Shown piece after piece: positions 1-10,830 of a DNA stretch of 64,000 nt. The DNA comes from Blakeslea trispora (taxonomy: Eukaryota; Mucoromycota; Mucoromycetes; Mucorales; Choanephoraceae): positions 1-64,000 of the forward strand of contig JAIWNE010000082.1 in the NCBI GenBank assembly GCA_025331445.1, given 5' to 3'. The notes beneath the pieces are model-generated. The model was not told the DNA's origin. It made no database searches and saw only the letters and a list, made by a program, of their open reading frames with translations. Every line of letters starts with the position of its first letter. Positions within the stretch are counted from its first letter, which is position 1. A program made the position numbers and the translations under genes.

Positions 1-148
1 AGAAATAAAATCTCTTTATTTAATGACGAGAAAACTCGAGTCACAATTATTGTTTTTGGGTTATTGTTTTTTTTTATGCGGTATATGAGGGGAAAGGGGA
101 AGTTGAGAATATGGTTGTGGGTAGGAAAAGATATAAATAAAGCGACCA

Positions 149-3100
149 TTAAGACGCTGGAAAGACTAGGCCTATAATAGGGAGAGGAGAAACACCTGTT
201 TGTAATAAAGTCTCTTGAGCATGTCGATGGAGATCTGTAGAAGCCAGGTTAATCGCTGTAGCTGAAAGGAAAGGAACATCATCAAAGACAAACAACCAGT
301 GACAACGCCAAACTGCTTGAAGTGATGAGGCAAGTACAACGTATGGGTTCCTGCAAAACGAGGTCTTGGTCAATTGTGGCAGGTGAAGATTAAAGAGTGC
401 CGCTCTAAGTGCCTGAGTGGAGAACGGAGTGGCAAAATGCATTGACCACAATTCCTCCCAAACAGGTAGTTTCTTCTCGCATTCGTAGAGGAAATGCTCC
501 ATAGAGTCAGTCTTCTGAGAGCAGATGGTACAAATAGGGTCAGTAATGGCAGGAAGGATTCCATGCAAAATTGCCCGGCAAGGAAGCTTACCCATAAGAG
601 CCGATACCACACGTTCCGACTAGTATGCGACAAGGAATAAGACCAAAATTGATTCCATTGTTTGGCTGTCAGGCGAGATGTTGAAGAAGGAAGGAGAGCG
701 AGACGGTACTCCCTAGACTTAAGCTGGAGAGCGAGATCTGTAGAACCAAGACCTAGAGATGACAGGAACGGTGATGCATCACTTGGTGGTGGCTGACAGG
801 CACGAAGGGATGAGATCCAATTTGGGCGAAGGCAGGAGGAATAAATGCTCGCACAAAGAATGGGGAAAGAACCAATGTGTTTGTTCGTACCAAGCGAAGA
901 AATTTGCGAACAAGATATGGATAGTGAGTTGTGATTTCATTCAAAGTCTTTGGTCTGAGACGACGGCAAGCAGAGTCAAGTATGTAAGCTGCAGAACAAG
1001 TCAATTGTTTTAATGAGCGAGGAACTGTAACGGTGGGAGGCTGTAGATAAAGTGAGCCTAAAGGGAGACTCAGGCATGTCTCAAGGCTAACTACAACATT
1101 GACGAACGGTTTTGGAAGAGCATCCATCGAGCGGAATAACAAGTGGAATGGACTCTGAAAGGACCTAAGGATAGAAGGTCTCAAATGAGGGAACAACAAG
1201 AGCAGTCGGAAATCTTGCAAGGACAAGAGTCAGCAGCCATAAAGGGATTGTCAGGCAGATGATAGAGCGCAGACTGAACCAAGAAGGGCAAAACAAGGAA
1301 TGTGTCAAAGCTGAGCTTTTCCATGAAATGGGATTAAGAACAGAATCGGTAAAAGACAACAACGGATTGAGCCATCTAAGTTGAAGGGCGAGCTGTTGGT
1401 GTCGAGGATTCAAGAGACCTAAACCACCTCTTTTCCGAGGCAGAAACAAAGTGGCGATGCCAATCCGAGGAAAGATTCGACGCATGATGAAAGAACTCAT
1501 AATAGAATCAATCTTCTGGAAAAAGGAGTCAGGGACCGTCAATACCCTTAGGACGTGCCAAAGACGTGAAAGAATTAGACTATTGAGGATGGTAACCTTT
1601 CCTCGAACAGACAAGGATCTTTGCGAATGAATATCACACGACCGAGAGATTTTGTCCAACAGAGTGGACAGGTAGACATCGCGTTGTGAAATAGAGGTAT
1701 ACAGTGGATAACCAAGGTAGATGAGAGGAGCGAGAGAGCGACAATCATGCATCTGGGTAATGCGGTTCTCTACTAAGGCGTTTCTCCATAGACCAGTGAC
1801 CGCAAACGGCTTGCCAGATAAGGATAGAGCCTGAGTCTTGTGAAGATTGACCTGTGCATTTGATGCGAGGGAATAGGTGGCTAAGTGTGACTGTAGACGA
1901 GACAAGTCAGACGGATCTTTTAAAAAGCACACCACATCATCAGCATAAGCCAGCAGTTTGATGGGAGTGATAGGGCCAATGGGTTGGCTAAGGAACCTCG
2001 GAGGTGGTAGAGTGATGCCTTGAAATTGACTATCATGAAGTAGTCGCCGGAGCAAAGGTTCAAATGCCAAGTTGAAAAGGACTGGCGATATAGGATCGCC
2101 CTGTCGAAGACCCCTGCGCTGAATCACTGTAGGAGATAGATGACCATTGATGTTCAGACTAAGGTGGGTGTTGAAGAAAAGGGAACAGATACTGTCTACG
2201 ATAATGAGAGGGAAACCAAAGTGAAGCAAGACCTTGCGTAAGTAGTCAGGATGAACTCGATCATAAGCTTTTTCCTGATCAAGGAGAAGGCCAATAGATG
2301 AATCGCCTGATTGACGAGCATGATCCATGACAAACTTCATGAGTAAGCCGTTGTCTGCAATGAAACGATCGCGTACAAATCCTGTTTGGAAGGGGTTGAT
2401 AAGATTGCTAGCACATTCAATAACCCGGCTGTTGAGAATTCGTGTGAATACTTTAGCGTCGGTATTGATCAAAGAAATGGGACGCCAATTTTTCAGTTCC
2501 GAAAGTTGCCCTTTTTTTGGCAGTAAGGAAACTATGGTTTCTTGCCAGGAGACAGGAAAAACAGCATGAAGAAGTGCATCATTGTAAACCGCCACAGCAG
2601 TAGATTGGCACACTGGATGCAAAAACAGGAGGCGCAATATCTCGTATGGAAGACCATCCTTACCAGGACTACTTCGTTTAGGGCTACGAGAGACCCCATT
2701 GAGCAAGTCATCCAAGGTCAAAGGATGAATGAGTGAACTCTGTTGTTCTTCAGACAATCGTACATTATGAGGTAAGTTGGTCAGCAGATCATCAATAGCA
2801 TCTTGGCTCACAGGATCAGGAGAGTAAAGGCTCTCGTAGAAACTGGACGCTGCTTTTAACATGTCTTCCTTAGTTGTGCTTATTTCCCGTGTGATAGGGT
2901 GAATCAGAGGAGGGATCAAGTGTTTAGCTGCTCGGTGCGAAACTGTGCGTTTCAGGTAGCCGGCAGACAATTCACCCAAATCACGCCAACGTATCCCCGC
3001 TCTAAGCGCGAGAGTGTCTACATGATATTCCTGTAAAGATCGTAATTGTTGTTCAACAACAAGTTGTTGTGGAAGGTACTGTGCAGCCAAATCAGGACGT

Positions 3101-4197
3101 AGAATCAACTGTTGTTGAATCTTATGTCGCTTCTTCTGAAGAATGTGTTCAGCCTGTTTGATATCAAATGACTTTTTTCTGGAGTGGGCTCGTGCGATAC
3201 GCGCAGCCACAGCTTTGAATTCCTCCCATCGCTCTTGCGGAGAGTAGGTATGAGGCATAGAAGAATTGGAAACCATTATAGCGGAGTGAAGCTTAGTACA
3301 GAACTGAGCATCGGAGGCTAGTTTAGGATGAGCTCTCCAATGTCCCTTTCCAGTACTCTTAGTAGTGTCAATAGAGGACTCAGAAATCAGTTGGAGAGTA
3401 GAACGTAAGAGAAAATGATCTGTCCACGATGGATTAATATAGGTAACACTACCCTTGGTTCGGCAATGAGCCAAATCATTGGATACAAAGATATAGTCAA
3501 TGCACGATTGCTGAGATCCTCGACAAAACGTTGCTTGAGAGGACGAATCATCAGACGTGACACCATCTTGGAAATTGTCAGAGACAAACTGAATCCAGTC
3601 AGATGGAGCTTGACGTCGACGAGAGTGGGACAGAAAAGATGTAGAATGCAAGTAGTTAAAGTCACCCAAAACAATATGTCTAGAAGTATTAGGTAAAATA
3701 GAACTAGAAGTGGAGAGCAGATGTTTAAGATTCGATAAAAAAGGTGAACGAAGCTGTCGAGATGCTGGAGCATATACCACAGTGATATAAACTGGGTCGA
3801 AGACTTTGGTAGAATGAGAGATTTTAGCATTCATCCACCTGCCACAATCACTCTTGACAACATCGGAAAGAGCAATGTCTGGGTTAAAAACAACAATTCC
3901 GCAATGCTGAGTCCAAACGCTTTGTTTGGCTTGAAATTGCATGTGGAAGGTGTTCTCTATAGATTCAGTATCTGCATGAGTTTCTTGGAGTGTAAGTATA
4001 TCTGTGGCAGTGGTGCGTAGATATCGGATGAACTGTTTTCGGATATTGGCATCGCTGGTCTTACGAAGACCACGGCAGTTTATAGTGCCAATATTAAGTT
4101 TGAAAGAGCTGATGTTAGGTTCAGGTATAGTGGATTGGGTGTTGTTGGCAAGGGAAGGAGGAGTTGAAGGTAATGTTGGTTGTAAAGGTAATATCAT
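149..4197 (-). pseudogene. LINE ORF2: endonuclease / reverse transcriptase, frameshifted
   Basis: The main open part (4197 down to 1165, 1010 codons) begins with an endonuclease/exonuclease/phosphatase domain: GTINCRG, LTLQETHAD, VLGDFNYL, DYIFVSND and the SWTDH histidine motif. The reverse transcriptase follows: RPISLINTDAKVFTRIL, LLLDQEKAYDRV, GLRQGDPISP and the catalytic YADD near residue 750. After a frame change between 1165 and 1226 the protein continues to about 755-800. It changes frame again, then once more near 600, and ends at 149 after a zinc finger of form CX2CX7HX4C (CTICSQKTDSMEHFLYEC). At least three frameshifts therefore separate RT from the C-terminal finger. Nicking and first-strand synthesis domains look intact, but the full protein cannot be made from one frame. 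Confidence 0.88.
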
Positions 4198-4290
4198 AGA
4201 ATAAATGTAATTTTTTTTTTTGGGTTATAAGACTGTTTCTGTTTTTTTTTGGTGTTTTAACGTTTTCTAAGAGGGGATGACAAAAGGATG

Positions 4291-5736
4291 TTACTGACGG
4301 TCAGATGGAGGATCAACCAAGGCATCCTCATTCTGTATATCGTCGTCTGAAATTTCCATTGCATCCTTGCGTTGGACATTTTTCTTGTTTAATGGACATT
4401 GGCTATGATTAGTCTTACGGTGGCTCAAACTCCCACATTTACAAGCCTTATCAATTTGGGAGGATAAGATGTATTCCTCGAATTGTTTTGGTTGTCTATT
4501 TGAGATGCGAGTGGATCGACGATCCTGTGCATCAAGAGGCGTTTCTACAACTTCGTCACTTACCACTGAATCAATCTCCCGAATGTCAGCGATTTCGGTC
4601 CCATTAGGCATAGATACTGGCTCGGCTACTGCATCATGGTCAGTAACAGGATTGGATAATTCGGGTGACTCAGGCATGGAGGGAGGACTGACAGCAGGAG
4701 CTGATACCACTGGTTGAACACGGGCTTTAGCCTCAGGACGATCATCTCTTCGACGCTTATTAGACGTAGTGTCATCAGTCTTAGTTCTGAAGCAATTGCG
4801 AGCGATATGACCAGTGTTGTTACACTGGTAGCAACGGCGCTTCTCGGATGGTGCTTTGGTACATTCTTTACGATAATGATCTGTCTCTTTACAGTAAACA
4901 CAATGTTTACCCATGTTGGTCCAAGTGCCAAGACAGAAGGTATTATCGTCTTCCAGGGGGATCTTATACGTCAATGCTTCGTATTTCTTTTCGCGGTTGT
5001 TAGGTCTTTCAATGTAAACATGGCCATTTCCAGTAAACCAACATCCGGACCAATCGTCCAGATACAAGGTGATTTCTCGAACAATGCCATAACGAGCTAG
5101 GTTATTGAGAAGAGAGTTTTTCAAACGTTGACCTTCCCAAATAGGAAGTTTTGTCAAATTGACTTTCAACAAAGCTTGGTCAGGATGCACAGCGCGAGAA
5201 GCGTGAAATTCTTTAGCGCCAACCACAATGGGCTGAGCAATAGCTGTCTCACATGCATCTTTAGATACTAATGAAATCTCAATGTTGGTACCTAAATGAT
5301 CTTCTGACGAAGTCAAACCAAGACCAGTACCAAAAGGAAACTTTTCACTTAAATTTAGAGCGATCTCAGATCTTAAATGAGCTAAGTTTTTAGGAACATG
5401 GTAGAAAACAGAGTGATCTGTTGTTCCAGTCTTATGAACTACTGAAGTAGCAGTGTCAATATGTTGACCGTTGACGGTCGAAGAGCGATACAAAACCGTT
5501 TCTCTACGGTTACGAGAAGCTGCTGTAGCAGAAGCATAAGTCATCGTGCGTGGCTTAGATGCAGATGAAGAAGCTGATGAAGGGGCAGGAACAGAAGGAA
5601 GAGAAGGAAGAGAGGAAGGTATGAGAGACGGTGAAGACGGCTGCGAAGAAGGAAGAGACGGAAAAGACGCAGTCGGATATGATATGGGGCTGTCTGGTGG
5701 CAACGACCCAAAAGTGTTCTGTAGCGGAGGAACCAT
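4291..5736 (-). CDS. LINE ORF1 protein with CCHC zinc knuckles
   Basis: An open 481-residue frame. Proteins of this type bind the element's own RNA to form the retrotransposition particle (family knowledge). The first ~70 residues are Pro/Ser-rich. A middle domain resembles the single-strand RNA-binding core of LINE ORF1 proteins. Two classical CX2CX4HX4C knuckles sit near residues 273-286 (CVYCKETDHYRKEC) and 299-312 (CYQCNNTGHIARNC). A third Cys/His cluster near residue 430 (CKCGSLSHRKTNHSQC) has a different spacing and may be a further zinc site. The tail is acidic. The start is the first ATG after a short leader. Unlike ORF2 this frame is intact, so it could still be translated. Confidence 0.85.
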   Translation of the reverse strand: MVPPLQNTFGSLPPDSPISYPTASFPSLPSSQPSSPSLIPSSLPSLPSVPAPSSASSSASKPRTMTYASATAASRNRRETVLYRSSTVNGQHIDTATSVVHKTGTTDHSVFYHVPKNLAHLRSEIALNLSEKFPFGTGLGLTSSEDHLGTNIEISLVSKDACETAIAQPIVVGAKEFHASRAVHPDQALLKVNLTKLPIWEGQRLKNSLLNNLARYGIVREITLYLDDWSGCWFTGNGHVYIERPNNREKKYEALTYKIPLEDDNTFCLGTWTNMGKHCVYCKETDHYRKECTKAPSEKRRCYQCNNTGHIARNCFRTKTDDTTSNKRRRDDRPEAKARVQPVVSAPAVSPPSMPESPELSNPVTDHDAVAEPVSMPNGTEIADIREIDSVVSDEVVETPLDAQDRRSTRISNRQPKQFEEYILSSQIDKACKCGSLSHRKTNHSQCPLNKKNVQRKDAMEISDDDIQNEDALVDPPSDRQ

Positions 5737-5929
5737 GAGCCTATTTACTTTGAACAGTACGCGTCAACAATCATAGAAAAATATAGTCACACACAAAAAA
5801 AATGCGTTTTGATTGAATTTTTCATATTCTCTATCTACTTTTCTACGCAAAACTTAACGTACCTCTTAAGAAGCTCAAAACTTCAAGCTCAGAGCAAGCT
5901 TCTGTTATGCCAAGATAGTTTACATGATT

Positions 5930-6790
5930 GGTGTAGCCAGTACCAGTGTCCAAAGAGTCGCCAACTGAATCAAGGAAACCGGACCATTGCAAAACAAATC
6001 ACCTGGTCTGCCCAAAGTGTTGTTAGAAAGAGATTTAAATAATCTTGAGTTGATCGTTAGACGCTATCCTTTTGCTTCTTACAACCAAATTAATTTTGAG
6101 CTCAAGTCGGTTCATATCAACATTCGCAGAAACACCTTGATAAGCTACTTGAAAGATATGGGCTTTGCATCGTACTTCGCAGCTCATAAGCCAAAACTGT
6201 CTAAAGTAAACAGGCTTAAGCGACTCTGATGGGCCAAAGAACTGGTCAATTGGCTATTAAAGAGTTCAAGACGTGTTGTGTGGTCTGATGAGTCACGATT
6301 TACTGTGGAAAATTATCGTAGAGGAAACCAGAGTGCTCCGAAAGCTAAGCGAAAGGTACCAAGAACAGCATATTGTGCCCATAACAAAGTGGACTGGCTC
6401 TGTAGATCAGAATGCTTATGTCAACATCCTGGCCAAGAAATTCATGTCATGTTTCATCGAGTTGAGCAAGAAGGAAGAATCAGGACTTCATACTGCAAGA
6501 AGATGGCACTACATGCCATACAGATAGGTATGTAACGTGGTAAAGACACACACCAAATCACCCGTTTTGATTTCTGACCACCACAAAGTCTCTGATCTCA
6601 ACCCAATTGAGTGTTTTTGTAGCTCTTTAGATAAGCTCATGGAAGAACAAAGTCCTAATGTAAACAATGTGAAGTGATTGGAGTCAACTCTGCAAGAAGC
6701 TTGGGGACAGATCAGTGTTGATTTTGTAACACGTTTGGTTGAAAGTATGAAGGACCGCTGCCAAGCCGATGGTGAACCAACCAAACATCA
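5930..6790 (+). pseudogene. Tc1/mariner-type transposase relic A
   Basis: A decayed DDE transposase immediately beside the 5' end of the LINE. A helix-turn-helix part (NQINFELKSVHINIRRNTL, then LKDMGFASYFAAHKPKLSK) is followed by an in-frame TGA at 6227-6229, where arginine would be expected. The first catalytic Asp motif, VVWSDESRFTV, starts near 6278. A second frame carries the middle part. After another break the third catalytic motif DLNPIECF appears near 6598, followed by the usual C-terminal RLVESMKDRCQA. Stops and frame changes show it is dead. Clear terminal inverted repeats were not found, so the limits are those of recognisable coding sequence. Confidence 0.82.
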
Positions 6791-7405
6791 AAGTTCACTT
6801 TTTTCTTAGAACTATGACTCAAGCTACATTCGTGCTGAATTTGGGAAAACAAGAGCCCTTCTTGGGCTTACTATGTTTATTGTATGATATAGTATGCTTC
6901 TCGGCATTTCAAAAAATATTTTCCAACACATCTCTTTTGTGTGTGACTGTATAATAAAGTTAAAGACGTACTTGATCATACCTCTTTATTGCAAGATGTG
7001 TGTATTCTCTTTTGTCTTTAAAATAAATCCAAAAGGAAAAAAGGAGACTTGCTATTACCAAGTGTCTCTTCTTTGCATAACATTACTGATTTTCTTACTC
7101 ATGTGATGTAGCATCGCTCTGAATGAAGAGCACACATGGGATAATCATCACTGGATCTTCCGAGGCGTGTTTTGTCCAAAGAATAAAGAGTTTTAAGAGG
7201 GAGGCGCAACTAGCCATGGTTTGCTAGTCGAGCTGGGAGGTGGGGCTGATGGTCTATTCGTTGCCTCCATTGACGTTGCAGTGACATAGTTCGCAACAGG
7301 AGAAATAACTTATTTTGACAACTCATTGCAGTCACGAAATAGACAAATAGGCTTATTTTTCTTTTTTCTTTTTTCTTGTTCTTTTTCTTTAGTCAATATT
7401 ACACG
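6791..7405. other. Intergenic, upstream of RPB6
   Basis: No gene seen. It holds A/T-rich DNA, a small imperfect repeat around 6855 (gagccc...gggctt) and a GC-richer, foldable patch at 7200-7268 described as a finding. A pyrimidine-rich stretch just before 7400 probably belongs to the RPB6 promoter or leader. Confidence 0.5.
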
Positions 7406-7990
7406 ATGGAATACGACGACGATGAACCTCAAGAATACAATGAGTAAAAAAATAATCACCTTGCCATTATTGTTCTTCTATTAACACGTCATGTGTCTTA
7501 TAGCTATGAATACCAATATGAAGATGAAGTACATGTCGTTTAAAATATAATAAAAGACAAATGACTTACGGGCATGTATTAGGCAGTAGAAGAATTTAAC
7601 TTTGATGAAACACAAGGCGAATCAGTAGCCATTCTAGACGATGTGATGACAGGCAATGCAGCTGGTGATGCCAACAATCCTTCCGAGAGAACCGAAAGAA
7701 TCACTACACCTTATCTTACTAAATATGAGCGTGCACGTATTTTAGGCACAAGAGCTTTACAGATTAGGTAAACAAGAGAGGAACACAATGGCATCTGCTT
7801 TTTTTTTTCTTAAATGAATTTCCGAGTTAGTTTGAATGCACCTGTGATGGTAGATATTGATGGTGAATCGGATGCACTTGCTATTGCCAATAAGGAATTG
7901 AGAGAAAAGAAGATCCCATTGATTATTCGTCGATTTATGCCGGATGGTACTTATGAGGATTGGAAAGTGAAGGATTTGATTGTAGATTAA
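7406..7990 (+). CDS. RPB6: RNA polymerases I, II and III shared subunit RPB6 (RPABC2)
   Basis: A small common subunit of all three nuclear RNA polymerases; it helps hold the clamp and the largest subunit. Four exons: 7406-7443, 7504-7528, 7583-7767, 7831-7990, giving 408 nt and 135 residues, typical for the family. The N-terminus is the usual acidic tail ([12 protein letters not shown]). The conserved core is unmistakable: [19 protein letters not shown], then [38 protein letters not shown] and a C-terminal DLIVD. The splice joins restore the LQIS-LNAPV block exactly. An AATAAA-like sequence lies directly after the stop. Convergent with DHH1, whose stop is about 345 bp away. Confidence 0.97.
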
Positions 7991-8335
7991 GAAATAAACT
8001 AATGATTGAAAGGAATACGTGTTAAGAGGAAAAAGGGGTGGAAAATAGATGATTTATTTGGTGAGACAAAAAAAAAAGTAAAATCCTTATTTTTTTTCTT
8101 AATATTACTGTGAGTTTAAGAGGTTTTTTTTTTTTACTTTTTTTTTTAGAAAAAAGTAGTATATGTGTTGGTGAACGTGTTGCTTCGTAATAATGAGTAT
8201 GAGTGTTGCAAAGAAGAGTAACTAGGAAACAAAAAAAGGTGAGGGGGGATCTTCTAAAACTTATTTACAGTTGAAACGGATGGTGAAGAAGAAATATAAA
8301 AGAAGGGGATTGGCGAATAAGAAGAACACGTTATT
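7991..8335. other. Convergent 3' intergenic region between RPB6 and DHH1
   Basis: Short AT-rich gap holding both 3' UTRs, with runs of A and T on each side of 8100. No gene seen. Confidence 0.5.
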
Positions 8336-10176
8336 TTATGATCTCGAAGATGTATGGCCTCCTCTTTGCATGTTATGGTTGCGACGTCCACCTCTACCAT
8401 GATGGTTGTTATGGTAACCTCTTTGGCCACCATGGCCTTGATATTGTTGTTGTTGTTGTTGTTGCTGTTGCTGTTGTTGTGATGGTGGTAATGATGCCTG
8501 CTGATGTTGTTGTTGTTGCTGCTGCTGTTGCTGTTGTTGCTGGTATGAACCATGACCTTGATGATAATGTTGACCATTCATTGGATGTTGAGAAGGGTAA
8601 TTGTTGGGTTGAACATGATATTCGCGTTGCTGTTGTTGTTGACGAGTAGCAATAGCCTGTTGACGATTAGGCTGTTGAACTTGAGCATCCTCAAGGGCGT
8701 TAGGAGCAACATACAATGTCTTGTCAATCACAGGGGGAATAGGTTGGATTTCAGTACCCAATTCACGTTCAATCTTGTAAAGGTTGAAGCGATCTTCATA
8801 CGTAATCAAATTGATGGCTAAGCCGAGATGACCAAAACGACCCGAACGACCAATACGATGCAAATAAGTCTCAGCATTCTTGGGGAAATCAAAATTGATG
8901 ACGACATTGACAGCTTGGATATCAATACCACGCGTCAACAAGTCAGAACAGACCAAGTTACGACAGACACCGTTTCTGAAATCATGAAAGACACGGTTAC
9001 GATGAGATTGAAGCATTTTGGCATGAGAGTAAAAGCAAGAATAACCAAGTTCGGTAATCTTCTTGGCCAACAATTCAACACGGTTGGTGGAATTACAAAA
9101 GATGATAGATTGATTGATTTGTAACTAATAAAGAAAGTGATGAGTTGCTTTTCATGTCATCTCTTCTTGCTTCTTACTTTGGAAAACAAGGTATTCAAAC
9201 AATGCACTTTTTGTTTTTCCTCTACATAAGCATAGTATTGAGTGACACCACGCAAAGTCAATTCATCCATCAAGTTGATTTCATAAGGCTTGACAAGATA
9301 TTTATCCTTAAAGGACTTGACAATCATAGGAAAGGTAGCACTGAACAACATGATTTGTCTGTCCTTGGGGAAATAGCTAATGAGCTGATCAATGATCGGA
9401 GTGAACTCGGGTGATAGCAATTTATCGGCTTCATCCATCACAAACGTGTTGGCTTCACTAAAGTCGGCCACATGCTTGGAGGCCAAGTCAAGGATACGAC
9501 CCGGTGTACCCACTACCACATGGACAGTCTCACCCAAACGCATAATATCATCCTTGAGTGTGGTACCACCTGTTGTGACCATGACTTGAAGATTAAGGTG
9601 CTTACCCAATGTCTTGCATACCTGAGCTGTCTGGAGAGCCAATTCACGTGTAGGCACCAACAAGAGTGCTTGAATCTTAGCCTTCTTATTGTTGATTTTC
9701 TCCAAGGTGGGGATGACAAAGGCAGCAGTCTTACCAGTACCATTTTTGGCTCTGGCTAAAATATCTCGGCCAGTAAGAGCAATAGGAATAGCTTCTTCTT
9801 GAATAGGTGATGGGTGTTCGAAACCAGCTTCAAAAATACCCATCAATAATTCTCGCTTTAGAAAGTAATCCTCAAACTCATTTCCTTTAGTAGCAGTAAC
9901 ATCCTAATCCATTGGCCAAAGAAGAAAAGAAAAAGGGAGTTATTATTTGCCTATACGTGTATATTTCCCGGTAGATTAGAATGAACTTACCTCTGTTTGA
10001 GGTCGTGTATCCTTCTTGGGAAGATTCAGTGTTTTCTTCCAGTTGTCGTTTTCGTGGCTAATTTTATTTAGATAAAAAAAAAGAATACGTGTGATGTTAT
10101 TTAGGGGAGTTCTTACTGTTTCATGCGAAAAGAGAGTACACAAGTCTCTTTCTTACCTTAGTTGTTGAGAAGCCAT
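8336..10176 (-). CDS. DHH1: DEAD-box RNA helicase DHH1 (DDX6/Me31B family)
   Basis: Cytoplasmic ATP-dependent RNA helicase that promotes decapping and translational repression in P-bodies. Four exons (minus): 10176-10157, 10057-9991, 9903-9178, 9124-8336; 1602 nt, 533 residues. Visible motifs: Q-motif [14 protein letters not shown], motif I AKNGTGKT (about 81-88), [16 protein letters not shown] (186-189), SATFP, and motif [12 protein letters not shown] (360-369). The block [17 protein letters not shown] is rebuilt exactly at the third splice. The N-terminal [26 protein letters not shown] segment is characteristic of DHH1. The C-terminus is a low-complexity tail with two polyglutamine tracts, a Gly/Arg/His-rich end and repeated trinucleotides, typical of fungal DHH1 and likely involved in condensate formation. 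Divergent from PDS5 with a 654-bp shared upstream region. Confidence 0.97.
8440..8545 (-). repeat. CAA/CAG trinucleotide tracts encoding polyglutamine in DHH1
   Basis: Two adjacent runs of mixed CAA/CAG codons (seen as ttg/ctg on the plus strand) separated by a short HQQASLPPS linker. They are the sort of tract that varies in length between strains. Confidence 0.85.
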
Positions 10177-10830
10177 AGTGTTCAGTATAGTGTAGAGTTG
10201 TGTCTTTGCTGTTTCTTCAATCTGTTTTATAGAAATAGATAGGTTCCAAGTGCTGAGGTGTTTTTATACACTACTTTGAAAATAATAGAAAGAAAGAAGA
10301 AAAAGTGCCTTGAATAGGTCTAATGAATATGTGTAAATATGTAAGCTAAAGAAAAAGATTTAAAAAAGAAGTACGTATACACATGAAGACGAGAAAAAAA
10401 ATGGAAAATCATACTGCTGACATCACATTTGAAGGAGTTCAAAATGGTCATTTATTAATGTATTTTTTTTTTACACGAATGATCTTTATTGTTTCAATTT
10501 CCAATTTAATGCATCTTTAAAGAGAGCCAATAGGAAAACCCGATTTAAGAATACACTATTGTTTATTGAAAGAGAGTAAACCAATGAACAAGTTTTGCTG
10601 TTGTTGTCATCTTGAACCATGTTTCTTTCTTTCTTAAGACAATAGGCTAGATCATCATCACACTTGCACTTTTTCATAACCAAAAAATGAACTGTCAATA
10701 CCTTTGAATTTCAAACAGCGCGCCATTCTTTGGGATGTACGCGCGCTTTCTTAAAAAAAAAGTGCAATAAGAGAAAAAAAAAAGGAGGAGCCTGATGGAC
10801 GCGTTTTTTATTTTGTTTTATTCATAAAAA
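10177..10830. other. Divergent promoter region, DHH1 / PDS5
   Basis: No gene recognised. A short open frame at 10486-10698 on the minus strand has no recognisable domain. The DNA just before the PDS5 start contains a T-rich stretch typical of start-proximal sequence here. Confidence 0.5.

Larger units (their letters stand above)
1..5790 (-). mobile_element. LINE (non-LTR retrotransposon), decayed
   Basis: A two-ORF non-LTR retrotransposon read on the minus strand. Its 5' part is near 5790 and its 3' end lies at or beyond the left window edge. ORF1 (4291-5736) carries CCHC zinc knuckles. ORF2 (149-4197) carries an apurinic-type endonuclease, a reverse transcriptase with YADD and a C-terminal zinc finger. 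The two are separated by about 90 bp of T-rich DNA. An AATAAA on the minus strand lies within the first 30 bases, consistent with a 3' terminus. I could not find target-site duplications because the 3' flank is outside the window. The order EN-RT-zinc finger fits the broad L1/Tad group; no RNase H motif was seen. Frameshifts in ORF2 make this copy non-autonomous. Confidence 0.9.

Noticed and set aside
7200..7268. Possible second tRNA
   Set aside because: No B box (GGTTCRA) or T arm and no plausible anticodon arm, so kept only as a structured patch.
8254..8649. Asn-rich and Val-rich frames around the DHH1 3' end
   Set aside because: Other-frame readings of the CAA/CAG polyglutamine tracts.
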